A stretch of 6,133 bases of DNA from an uncultured Muribaculaceae bacterium (GTDB lineage: Bacteria; Bacteroidota; Bacteroidia; Bacteroidales; Muribaculaceae), in NCBI GenBank assembly GCA_910589095.1, contig CAJUSN010000083.1:4865-10997 (forward strand), in the 5' to 3' direction. Of this stretch, positions 1 to 6,133 are shown in pieces. Made by a program: the position numbers and the translations under genes. How positions within the stretch are numbered: position 1 is the stretch's first letter; each line of letters opens with the position of its first letter. The notes below the pieces were generated by a model, which saw nothing but the letters and a program-made list of their open reading frames with translations, was not told the origin of the DNA and made no database searches.

Positions 1-1490
1 GCCGTTAAGCCGGCATCACGTTTGTCATCTTTGGGAATCAGGCGATCGGTAACGTCAGAGTCAACACGTACAAACCGGCTCTTCTCTATTTTTGATTCAA
101 GAAGCCCGATGAAATGGTTGTCAAGCTGTCCGTCCATAAGAAGGACATTGTAACCATGGTCCGTGGCTGCTTTGATGTATGAATACTGTGCCACAGGATC
201 AGTTGCGTAGATATAGGTAACATTACCGTCTTTATCTGTCTGGCTGCCTTCAATGAGGGTCCGATACTCATCAAGGGTGTAGAATTTTGAATCGGTATCC
301 TTGAGGAGTACGAACTTCATTGCTGAATCACAGAACTTGGTATCGGTGAGCATACCGTATTCTATGAATATCTTTATGTCATCCCACTTCTTTTCAAAGT
401 CGGCACGATCCTTTTTGAATATGTCTTCAAGTCGAGATGCCACTTTCTTAGTGATATAGCCCGAGATCTTTTTAACGGCAGTGTCGGCCTGCAGATATGA
501 GCGCGACACGTTGAGGGGGATATCGGGAGAGTCGATAACACCTTGCAAGAGCATCATGAATTCGGGAACAACGCCCTCAACTGAGTCGGTCACATAAACC
601 TGATTGCAGTACAACTGGATGCGGTTGCGTGTGACTTCGATATTGTTTTTGATTTTCGGAAAGAAAAGAACACCAGTGAGGTTGAAGGGGTAATCCACGT
701 TGAGATGAATCCAGAACAATGGATCGTCCTGACCAGGATAGAGTTCATGGTAGAAGTTACGGTAATCCTCATCAGTGAGCTCAGATGGCTTTTTAGTCCA
801 AGTGGGTTCCGTTACGTTGATTATCTTTTCACGATCAGTGTCAACATACTTGCCATCTTTCCATTCCTGTTCGAAGCCTGAGATGACAGGTACAGGAAGG
901 AAACGGCAATACTTTTTGAGGAGACCATCCACTTCGCTCTGTTCAAGGAAGTTTTTGTTGTCATCGTCTATGTAAAGGATTATGTCGGTGCCTCGGGATG
1001 CCTTCTCGGCTTTTTCCATGGTGAATTCCGGAGAGCCATCGCAGCTCCATTTAACCGCTTCGGCACCTTCCTTATATGAAAGGGAGATGATTTCAACCTT
1101 TTTGGCAACCATGAATGCAGAGTAGAAGCCAAGTCCGAAGTGGCCTATTATGGCATTTGCATTGTCCTTGTATTTCTCCAGGAATTCTTCTGCGCCGGAA
1201 AAGGCAATCTGATTGATATATTTGTCAATGTCGTCAGCGGTCATGCCAATGCCATGGTCCGATACGGTGAGAGTGCCGGCCGCTTTGTCAACTGTTACTT
1301 TCACGTTCATATCGCCCAAAGGCTGCTTGTATTCCCCGAAAGAGGATAGTGTTTTCAACTTTTGAGTGGCATCTACAGCATTGGATACGAGCTCACGCAG
1401 GAATATCTCATGGTCACTATAGAGGAATTTCTTGATTACCGGAAAAATGTTTTCGGTGGTTACACCGATAGAACCTTTTTGAGTTGTCAT
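1..1490 (-). CDS. htpG: Molecular chaperone HtpG (Hsp90 family), C-terminus beyond window
   Basis: Cytosolic ATP-dependent Hsp90 chaperone that remodels client proteins, working as a homodimer. The reading frame is uninterrupted from the ATG at 1490-1488 to the window edge, giving 496 codons of a family that is usually about 620-690 residues; the missing part includes the C-terminal dimerisation domain. The N-terminal GHKL ATPase domain is complete: catalytic Glu33 and Mg-binding Asn37 in FLRELVSNAVDA, the adenine-contacting Asp78 in SDHGIGM, and the ATP-lid glycine motif GHFGLGFYSAF at residues 116-126. The middle domain is recognisable from the WIHLNVDYPFNLTG segment (Trp260 onward) and from IPLNVSR, whose Arg330 corresponds to the ATP gamma-phosphate-contacting arginine. 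The start is supported by the typical MTTQKGSIGVTTENIFP opening. There is no Shine-Dalgarno sequence, as is usual in Bacteroidota. It lies downstream of clpC on the same strand, but a terminator separates them, so it is probably transcribed separately. No frameshift or missing catalytic residue was seen. Confidence 0.97.
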   Translation of the reverse strand, partial: MTTQKGSIGVTTENIFPVIKKFLYSDHEIFLRELVSNAVDATQKLKTLSSFGEYKQPLGDMNVKVTVDKAAGTLTVSDHGIGMTADDIDKYINQIAFSGAEEFLEKYKDNANAIIGHFGLGFYSAFMVAKKVEIISLSYKEGAEAVKWSCDGSPEFTMEKAEKASRGTDIILYIDDDNKNFLEQSEVDGLLKKYCRFLPVPVISGFEQEWKDGKYVDTDREKIINVTEPTWTKKPSELTDEDYRNFYHELYPGQDDPLFWIHLNVDYPFNLTGVLFFPKIKNNIEVTRNRIQLYCNQVYVTDSVEGVVPEFMMLLQGVIDSPDIPLNVSRSYLQADTAVKKISGYITKKVASRLEDIFKKDRADFEKKWDDIKIFIEYGMLTDTKFCDSAMKFVLLKDTDSKFYTLDEYRTLIEGSQTDKDGNVTYIYATDPVAQYSYIKAATDHGYNVLLMDGQLDNHFIGLLESKIEKSRFVRVDSDVTDRLIPKDDKRDAGLT

Positions 1491-1547
1491 GATTTATGGT
1501 AGTATTTTGATATTTTAGAGTTTTTACTTTGTAGATAACAAACCAGC
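1491..1547 (-). promoter_or_regulatory. Short AT-rich htpG leader/promoter region
   Basis: This is the only sequence between the clpC terminator and the htpG ATG, so if htpG has its own promoter, much of it should be here. The best minus-strand fit to the Bacteroidota -33/-7 pattern is a TTG at 1541-1539 followed after 21 bases by TAAAATAT at 1517-1510. The second box matches TAnnTTTG poorly. No ribosome binding site and no CIRCE-like operator were seen. The promoter role is inferred from position more than from sequence. Confidence 0.25.
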
Positions 1548-1581
1548 AAAAAAAATGCCACACGCGAAGTGTGGCATTTTT
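1548..1581 (-). terminator. Rho-independent terminator of clpC
   Basis: A perfect inverted repeat pairs 1551-1563 with 1569-1581 (13 bp, with core ATGCCACAC/GTGTGGCAT) around the 5-base loop GCGAA. On the minus strand the hairpin is followed by eight consecutive T (complement of the A run at 1548-1555; the inner five also pair with the T run at 1577-1581). It begins 31 bases after the clpC stop codon, a typical distance. The plus strand also has five T after the stem core, so it could work in both directions, but no plus-strand gene ends here. It implies that most clpC transcripts stop before htpG. Confidence 0.9.
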
Positions 1582-1612
1582 AGCTAATAATTGTCAACAA
1601 ATGCTGACAAAA

Positions 1613-4168
1613 TTACATTTTATCGTCCTGTGGGGCAACGGATGTGTTGATTTTGTCAGTTTCTTTGTCATAATCAACCGTAATTACCGCACCATCAGGA
1701 AGGTCGCCTTCAATCAGAATCTCGGCCAAGGGATCCTCAAGATATTTCTGAATGGCTCTTTTGAGCGGACGAGCGCCATATTGGATGTCATACCCTCGTG
1801 AGGCGATGTAGTCTTTGGCATCGTCGGAAAGTCGGAGTGAGTAGCCGAGAGAGCCAATGCGTTTGTAGAAACCTTCAAGTTCAATATCAATGATTTTGAA
1901 AATCGAGTCCTTGTCAAGGGAATCAAACATCACTATGTCATCGATTCTATTGAGGAACTCCGGCGAGAAGGCTTTGTGAAGGGCCTTGTTGATAACACCT
2001 TGGGCAAGCTGCTTCTCATCGCTGCGGGGCGTGGAAAAACCTACACCGGTGCCGAATTCTTTGAGCTGGCGCGTACCGATGTTGGAAGTCATGATGATTA
2101 TGGTGTTCTTGAAGTCGATGCGACGGCCAAGTCCGTCGGTGAGTCTGCCTTCATCCATGACCTGTAACAATAGATTGAATACGTCAGGATGAGCTTTTTC
2201 AATTTCATCGAGAAGTACCACGGAATAGGGGCGTCGGCGTACTTGCTCTGTGAGCTGGCCGCCCTCTTCGTAGCCAACATATCCCGGAGGTGCACCCACC
2301 AAGCGGCTCACGGTGAACTTTTCCATATACTCACTCATGTCAACTCGTATAAGTGTATCGGCTGAGTCAAACAGTTGCTCGGCGAGTTTTTTAGCGAGGT
2401 GAGTTTTACCAACACCGGTGGGGCCGAGGAACATGAATGTTCCTATGGGTTTGTTGGGATCCTTAAGTCCCACTCGATTACGCTGTATGGCCTTGACTAT
2501 TTTGTCAACGGCATTATCCTGACCGATAATCATTTTTTTAAGAGCGGGAGCCATGAGGCGTAGGCGGCGCCCCTCAGCTTGAGCAATACGTTGGGCGGGA
2601 ACTCCGGTCATCATAGCGACAACCTCAGCTACTTTTTCTTCATCAACAATTTCGCGCTTGGTGTTAAGATCATCCTCCCACCGCTGCTTGGCTGCATCAA
2701 GGTCGCGACGCAGTTGCTGTTCGCGGTCGCGAAATCCGGCAGCTTTCTCAAAGTCTTGGTTTTGAGCAGCCTGAAGCTTTGCTGCTGCCGCCTCTTCGAT
2801 GGCTTCTTCAAGAGATTCTATCTCTTTGGGCACAACTATATTTGTTATGTGCACACGTGAGCCGGCCTCATCAAGTGCATCGATGGCTTTATCAGGGAAA
2901 TTGCGATCGGTCATGTAGCGATCGGCTAATTTGACGCAGGCTTTGAGCGCCTCATCAGTGTAGGTCACATTATGGTGCGCCTCGTATTTATCCTTAATGT
3001 TGGTGAGGATGGCAAGGGTTTCCTCTTCGGTTGTTGGTTCGACCACCACTTTTTGGAAACGACGCTCAAGGGCCCCATCCTTCTCTATGTTTTTGCGGTA
3101 TTCATCATGAGTGGTGGCGCCAATGCACTGTATCTCACCGCGAGCTAAGGCAGGCTTGAGCATGTTTGCGGCATCCATGGAACCAGGTGCGCCACCCGCA
3201 CCTACTATGGTGTGGATCTCGTCAATGAATAGGATGACATCAGGGTTTTTGGCCAGTTCGTTGAGAACGGCTTTCACACGCTCTTCGAATTGTCCGCGGT
3301 ATTTTGTTCCGGCAACCATGGCAGCCATGTCAAGAGCTACCACACGCTTCCCGAACAATACACGCGACACTTTTCTCTGAACTATACGCAGAGCGAGTCC
3401 TTCCACTATGGCTGATTTGCCAACCCCTGGTTCACCTATTAGGATAGGATTGTTCTTTTTTCTGCGGCTGAGGATTTGGGCGAGCCGCTCAATTTCAGAT
3501 TCGCGTCCAACAACCGGATCAAGGCGGTTTTCTTCAGCCGCGCGGGTCATGTCGTGCCCGAATTTGTCAAGGGTAGGGGTGTCACCACCTCGGGAGGCGG
3601 AGTTTCGGCGTTCAGAAGAGCGAGAGGTGTTTTCATTTGACGCAGATGTTGATTCGGGAGCTTCATCCATGGCTTCGTCGTCATCATCACTGTCGTCAGT
3701 GAAATCGCTTCCCATGCGGGTGATCCCGGCTTGGTCAGCCAGTGGTTTGTAGAGTGCCTCGTAGCTGACTTGGGCTTTTATAAAAGGTTTCATGAAGTTC
3801 ATTCCGTTGAGTTCTTGATTGTGGAAAATTGCAAGCAAAAGATGCTCCATATCAACTTCCTTGGAGCGGAGCATGCGGGCCTCGAGCATGCTGAGTTTGA
3901 TAAGACGGTTGCACATAGGGCTTGCTGTGATTTGCGAGGATGAGGAGTCTGAGGCCAACCCCATCTCGAAGAGTTCTTTGTCAAGCTGTTGCGTAAGCTC
4001 ATAGGCGGATGTGCCCGAGCAAACATGGTCAATCATAGACATAATTTTGCGTGAGGGCTCACACAGCAGGCTGTAAAGAAGGTGCTCAGGCTTGATAACC
4101 GACGAATTGTGTGTGACGGCTATGCGGGAGCTGTCTGTAATGACCTGGTTGAGTTGAGATGTAAACAT
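1613..4168 (-). CDS. clpC: ATP-dependent Clp unfoldase ClpC (Hsp100, class 1)
   Basis: Complete 851-residue AAA+ unfoldase, a normal ClpC length. The start chosen is the ATG at 4168-4166; an in-frame TTG two codons upstream (4174) is less likely. Domains in order: a Clp N-terminal double repeat (about residues 1-145, with KPEHLL and MEHLLLAIF marking its halves); an acidic, Ser-rich linker (about 153-197, including DDSDDDDE); AAA+ domain D1 with Walker A GEPGVGKSA (245-253), pore loop GTKYRGQFEER (287-297) and Walker B ILFIDEIH (312-319); a middle region with a UVR-type motif QDFEKAAGFRDRE (471-483); AAA+ domain D2 with Walker A GPTGVGKTHLAK (582-593), pore loop GAPPGYVGY and Walker B VVLLDEIEKAHPDV (650-663); and sensor-2 GARPLKR (798-804). 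The short UVR-containing middle region, instead of a long ClpB coiled coil, and a VGF tripeptide at 709-711 in the ClpP-docking position indicate ClpC rather than ClpB, so it probably feeds substrates to ClpP; no clpP gene is in the window. It is divergent from gyrA and ends in its own terminator. The stop is TAA at 1615-1613. Confidence 0.96.
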   Translation of the reverse strand: MFTSQLNQVITDSSRIAVTHNSSVIKPEHLLYSLLCEPSRKIMSMIDHVCSGTSAYELTQQLDKELFEMGLASDSSSSQITASPMCNRLIKLSMLEARMLRSKEVDMEHLLLAIFHNQELNGMNFMKPFIKAQVSYEALYKPLADQAGITRMGSDFTDDSDDDDEAMDEAPESTSASNENTSRSSERRNSASRGGDTPTLDKFGHDMTRAAEENRLDPVVGRESEIERLAQILSRRKKNNPILIGEPGVGKSAIVEGLALRIVQRKVSRVLFGKRVVALDMAAMVAGTKYRGQFEERVKAVLNELAKNPDVILFIDEIHTIVGAGGAPGSMDAANMLKPALARGEIQCIGATTHDEYRKNIEKDGALERRFQKVVVEPTTEEETLAILTNIKDKYEAHHNVTYTDEALKACVKLADRYMTDRNFPDKAIDALDEAGSRVHITNIVVPKEIESLEEAIEEAAAAKLQAAQNQDFEKAAGFRDREQQLRRDLDAAKQRWEDDLNTKREIVDEEKVAEVVAMMTGVPAQRIAQAEGRRLRLMAPALKKMIIGQDNAVDKIVKAIQRNRVGLKDPNKPIGTFMFLGPTGVGKTHLAKKLAEQLFDSADTLIRVDMSEYMEKFTVSRLVGAPPGYVGYEEGGQLTEQVRRRPYSVVLLDEIEKAHPDVFNLLLQVMDEGRLTDGLGRRIDFKNTIIIMTSNIGTRQLKEFGTGVGFSTPRSDEKQLAQGVINKALHKAFSPEFLNRIDDIVMFDSLDKDSIFKIIDIELEGFYKRIGSLGYSLRLSDDAKDYIASRGYDIQYGARPLKRAIQKYLEDPLAEILIEGDLPDGAVITVDYDKETDKINTSVAPQDDKM

Positions 4169-4196
4169 ACGCAATGATTTGTGTTGAGTGATATGT

Positions 4197-4243
4197 CCGG
4201 ACTAAGAGGGAGTATGAAATCTGCCAATTAGGAAGTCGTCCGG
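4197..4243 (-). repeat. Inverted repeat in the presumed clpC leader
   Basis: On the minus strand, CCGGAC (4243-4238) can pair with GTCCGG (4202-4197), giving a 6-bp, mostly G-C stem around a 35-base loop. The right-hand copy is also part of the 8-base palindrome GTCCGGAC (4195-4202). If transcription starts near 4255, this would fold in the clpC 5' untranslated region, about 30 bases before the start codon. The stem is short and the loop long, so it may be coincidental. Confidence 0.3.
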
Positions 4244-4265
4244 TTTGAAACATAACGGAGAATAG

Positions 4266-4282
4266 TGCAATTATTGTGCCAA
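4266..4282 (-). promoter_or_regulatory. Putative sigma-54 (RpoN) -24/-12 promoter for clpC
   Basis: The minus strand reads TTGGCACAATAATTGCA. The known sigma-54 consensus is YTGGCACG-N4-TTGCW, and the only deviation here is A instead of G at the last position of the -24 block. The diagnostic GG (4280-4279) and GC (4268-4267) are separated by exactly ten bases, as sigma-54 requires. The predicted transcript start is near 4255, giving a leader of about 87 bases before the clpC ATG. No convincing primary-sigma box with correct spacing was found on this strand, which makes the site more credible. Function is inferred from sequence alone; activation would also need an enhancer-binding protein, whose site I cannot identify. 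Confidence 0.5.
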
Positions 4283-4345
4283 ACGTGTGAGCAGACAAAT
4301 AAAAAGTGCTAACAAAATATAAAACGCAAATAATGGCGAAATGGA

Positions 4346-4377
4346 TTCGGAAAATTGCCAAAAAATTGCTATCTTTG
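4346..4377 (+). promoter_or_regulatory. Bacteroidota-type primary-sigma promoter for gyrA
   Basis: TATCTTTG at 4370-4377 is an exact match to the Bacteroidota -7 consensus TAnnTTTG. TTCG at 4346-4349 matches three of the four bases of the -33 element TTTG, with a 20-base spacer, within the expected 19-21. Transcription would start at about 4383, leaving a gyrA leader of roughly 90 bases. Position and orientation fit gyrA, the next plus-strand gene. Confidence 0.7.
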
Positions 4378-4404
4378 CTTGTTAATTAGGCGTAATGAAA
4401 CGGC

Positions 4405-4424
4405 TCGGCTGACTTATTGGCCGA
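4405..4424. repeat. Short dyad in the gyrA leader
   Basis: TCGGC (4405-4409) and GCCGA (4420-4424) form a perfect 5-bp inverted repeat around a 10-base spacer. It could be a weak RNA hairpin in the gyrA leader, or a two-turn binding site for a dimeric regulator. It also lies about 150-170 bases upstream of the predicted sigma-54 start of clpC, at a distance where enhancer-binding proteins can act. It is too short to be convincing alone. Confidence 0.2.
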
Positions 4425-4473
4425 CAAAGAACACGCCGATAATGAAATAACCAATAACGAAGATATTATTTCC

Positions 4474-6133
4474 ATGTTGGAAGAAGATCGTATTTTAAAG
4501 ATCAACATTGAAGATGAAATGAAATCGGCCTATATCGACTATTCTATGTCGGTTATAGTGTCGAGAGCCCTCCCTGATGTGCGCGACGGTCTCAAGCCCG
4601 TTCATCGCCGCGTGCTGTTTGGTATGAACGAGATGGGCAACACATCTGATAAGCCGCATAAAAAGTCGGCCAATTGTGTGGGTGAAGTTATGGGTAAATA
4701 CCATCCCCATGGTGACTCATCTATTTATGGCACAGTAGTTCGCCTGGCTCAGGATTGGGCTATGCGTTACACTTTGGTTGACGGACATGGCAACTTTGGC
4801 TCAGTCGATGGCGACGGCGCAGCGGCAATGCGTTACACCGAGGTGCGACTTGAGAAACTGGGAGAAGACATGCTTACCGACATTGATTCGGACACGGTCG
4901 ATTTCCAGCCCAATTATGATAATTCACGAAAAGAACCTGTGGTTCTACCTACCCGTTTCCCCAATTTGTTGGTGAACGGAGCATCGGGTATCGCTGTGGG
5001 TATGGCCACCAATATCCCTCCGCATAACCTCACAGAGGCTATTAATGCCTCTATGGCGCTTGTGGATAATCCCGAACTTACAGTAGGGGAGTTGATGCAA
5101 TATATCAAGGCCCCGGATTTCCCTACCGGAGGTACGATTTACGGCTATAATGGTGTGCGTGATGCGTTTGAAGCCGGACGTGGCCGTATCATTATCCGAG
5201 CGAAAGCCGAGATAGAGTCTGAAGCCAATCACGAGAACATTATCGTGACGGAAATTCCGTATAATGTCAACAAGGCACTCCTTATATCATATATAGCTGA
5301 TCTGGTAAATGACAAGAAACTTGACGGCATTGCGGATATAAATGATGAGAGTGATTACAAGGGTATGCGCATTGTCATCAAGTTGAAGTCAGATGCAAAT
5401 GCCAATGTGGTGCTCAACAAGCTGTACAAAATGACTCAGATGCAGTCGTCGTTCAGCGTCAACAATGTAGCGCTTGTCAATGGCCGTCCCAAACTGCTGA
5501 ACCTCAAGGAGATGCTTGGTGCTTTCATTGAGCATCGCCACGAGGTTGTGATCCGCCGAACCAAGTTTGAGCTCAAGAAAGCTCAGGAGCGTGCTCACAT
5601 CCTTGAAGGATTGATAATTGCATCGCAAAATATCGATGAGGTTATCAGCATTATCCGTGCCTCAGCATCTACAGAAGACGCCAAGGAGAAGCTGTCGGCC
5701 CGCTTCGGTCTTTCCGACGCTCAAACTTCCGCTATTGTGGAAATGAAGCTGAAGCAGCTCACCGGCCTGGAACAGGATAAGCTTCGTGCAAATTATGAAG
5801 AGGTTATGGCAGAAATTGCTCGCCTTGAAGAGATTCTCAACGATGATCATGTGTGTCGTGAGTTGATAAAAAGCGAACTCGCCGAGGTGCGCGATAAGTA
5901 TGGTGACGAACGTCGCACGGATATCGACTATACTGCCGGTGACTTCAATGCCGAGGATTTCTACGCCGATGATGATATGATCATAACCATATCCCATATG
6001 GGCTACATCAAGCGCACAGCCCTAAGCGAGTTCCGCACTCAGAACCGTGGTGGGGTTGGTGCAAAGGGAAGTGATACCCGTGATGAAGATTTCATAGAGT
6101 ATATCTACCCGGCGTCGATGCGTAATTATATGC
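4474..6133 (+). CDS. gyrA: DNA gyrase subunit A, C-terminus beyond window
   Basis: Subunit A of the A2B2 gyrase, which introduces negative supercoils by cleaving and resealing DNA. 553 codons are present without a stop; the family is usually about 800-900 residues, so most of the C-terminal DNA-wrapping beta-pinwheel is missing. The start at ATG 4474 gives MLEEDRILKINIEDEMKSAY, a normal GyrA opening, and there are in-frame stops upstream without another ATG. Visible signatures are YSMSVIVSRALPDVRDGLKPVHRR near the N-terminus, the winged-helix segment GKYHPHGDSSIY with Ser82 (E. coli Ser83), and catalytic Tyr121 preceded by Arg120 in AAAMRYTE. The coiled-coil arm lies at about 360-490. A GyrA-box-like motif, QNRGGVG, is at 523-529, where E. 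coli has QRRGGKG; the presence of this box favours GyrA over ParC. Residue 86 is Gly (E. coli Asp87) and residue 105 is His (E. coli Gln106). No ribosome binding site is visible. No gyrB is in the window. A Bacteroidota-type promoter lies about 100 bases upstream. Confidence 0.97.
   Translation, partial: MLEEDRILKINIEDEMKSAYIDYSMSVIVSRALPDVRDGLKPVHRRVLFGMNEMGNTSDKPHKKSANCVGEVMGKYHPHGDSSIYGTVVRLAQDWAMRYTLVDGHGNFGSVDGDGAAAMRYTEVRLEKLGEDMLTDIDSDTVDFQPNYDNSRKEPVVLPTRFPNLLVNGASGIAVGMATNIPPHNLTEAINASMALVDNPELTVGELMQYIKAPDFPTGGTIYGYNGVRDAFEAGRGRIIIRAKAEIESEANHENIIVTEIPYNVNKALLISYIADLVNDKKLDGIADINDESDYKGMRIVIKLKSDANANVVLNKLYKMTQMQSSFSVNNVALVNGRPKLLNLKEMLGAFIEHRHEVVIRRTKFELKKAQERAHILEGLIIASQNIDEVISIIRASASTEDAKEKLSARFGLSDAQTSAIVEMKLKQLTGLEQDKLRANYEEVMAEIARLEEILNDDHVCRELIKSELAEVRDKYGDERRTDIDYTAGDFNAEDFYADDDMIITISHMGYIKRTALSEFRTQNRGGVGAKGSDTRDEDFIEYIYPASMRNYM

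Larger units (their letters stand above)
4169..4473. other. Divergent clpC-gyrA intergenic region
   Basis: This 305-base AT-rich gap must hold the promoters of two divergent genes. From left to right it contains a GC-rich inverted repeat in the presumed clpC leader (4197-4202 with 4238-4243), a minus-strand sigma-54-like promoter (4266-4282), an AT-rich tract (about 4295-4365), a plus-strand Bacteroidota primary-sigma promoter (4346-4377), and the gyrA leader with a weak dyad (4405-4409 with 4420-4424). A five-codon ORF (4395-4412) in the gyrA leader looks like chance. The longer ORFs crossing this gap resemble no protein I recognise and do not look like genes. Confidence 0.7.

Noticed and set aside
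3582..3714. Acidic Asp/Ser-rich linker in ClpC as a possible inserted domain
   Set aside because: As I recall, Bacteroidales ClpC proteins commonly carry a low-complexity acidic linker at this junction, so it is a lineage trait rather than an insertion.
3408..3752. A 114-residue plus-strand ORF rich in Ser and Arg inside clpC
   Set aside because: It is an antisense shadow of the clpC linker and D1 domain. Its composition follows from the complementary Asp/Ser-rich codons, and it has no independent support.
4169..4174. TTG start for clpC two codons upstream of the ATG
   Set aside because: The family normally starts with ATG, and without a ribosome binding site to favour TTG the ATG at 4168 is the simpler choice.
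4247..4254. Primary-sigma -7 box for clpC on the minus strand (TATGTTTC)
   Set aside because: It misses one base of TAnnTTTG, and no TTG lies at the required 19-21 base spacing; the nearest candidates are 13 and 25 bases away.
4288..4312. CIRCE-like heat-shock operator upstream of clpC
   Set aside because: AAGTGCTAA (4304-4312) matches eight of nine bases of the right CIRCE arm, but the partner arm is poor (TGAGCAGAC, six of nine) and the spacer is seven bases instead of nine. I treat it as chance.
4086..4361. A 91-residue minus-strand ORF across the clpC start and intergenic region
   Set aside because: It overlaps the clpC N-terminus in another frame, covers the predicted promoters, and its translation resembles no known protein.
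5662..5997. A 111-residue minus-strand ORF opposite gyrA
   Set aside because: It is antisense to the conserved GyrA coiled-coil region, whose plus-strand frame is clearly the coding one.

Overview
The window reads as an ordinary chromosomal segment of a Bacteroidota bacterium, most likely order Bacteroidales. Three points support this. The encoded proteins match my memory of Bacteroidales HtpG, ClpC and GyrA. The start codons lack Shine-Dalgarno sequences. An exact TAnnTTTG box, the -7 element of the Bacteroidota primary sigma factor, lies upstream of gyrA. A gut lineage such as Muribaculaceae is plausible but is only an impression from protein similarity. I recall htpG, clpC and gyrA lying together in other Bacteroidales, so the arrangement is probably conserved rather than acquired.

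Layout: htpG (Hsp90 chaperone) fills the left end on the minus strand. Its first 496 codons are present and the C-terminus lies outside the window. A 57-base leader separates it from a strong hairpin terminator (1548-1581) that ends the next minus-strand gene, clpC (1613-4168, complete). A 305-base divergent intergenic region follows, and then gyrA starts on the plus strand at 4474 and runs off the right edge with 553 codons present.

How the genes relate: HtpG and ClpC are both ATP-dependent protein-quality-control machines. ClpC unfolds substrates, very probably for the ClpP protease, and HtpG remodels client proteins. The terminator between them suggests separate transcripts. GyrA is the cleavage/rejoining subunit of DNA gyrase and is transcribed divergently from clpC.

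The most interesting signals are not new genes. First, the minus strand upstream of clpC carries a near-consensus sigma-54 (-24/-12) promoter, TTGGCAC-N5-TTGCA with exact GG-N10-GC spacing, which would be an unusual way to control a Clp ATPase. Second, GyrA carries Gly at the position of E. coli Asp87 and His at the position of E. coli Gln106, both inside the quinolone-resistance-determining region. I found no mobile element, CRISPR array, tRNA or rRNA, and no evidence of an undescribed multi-gene system.
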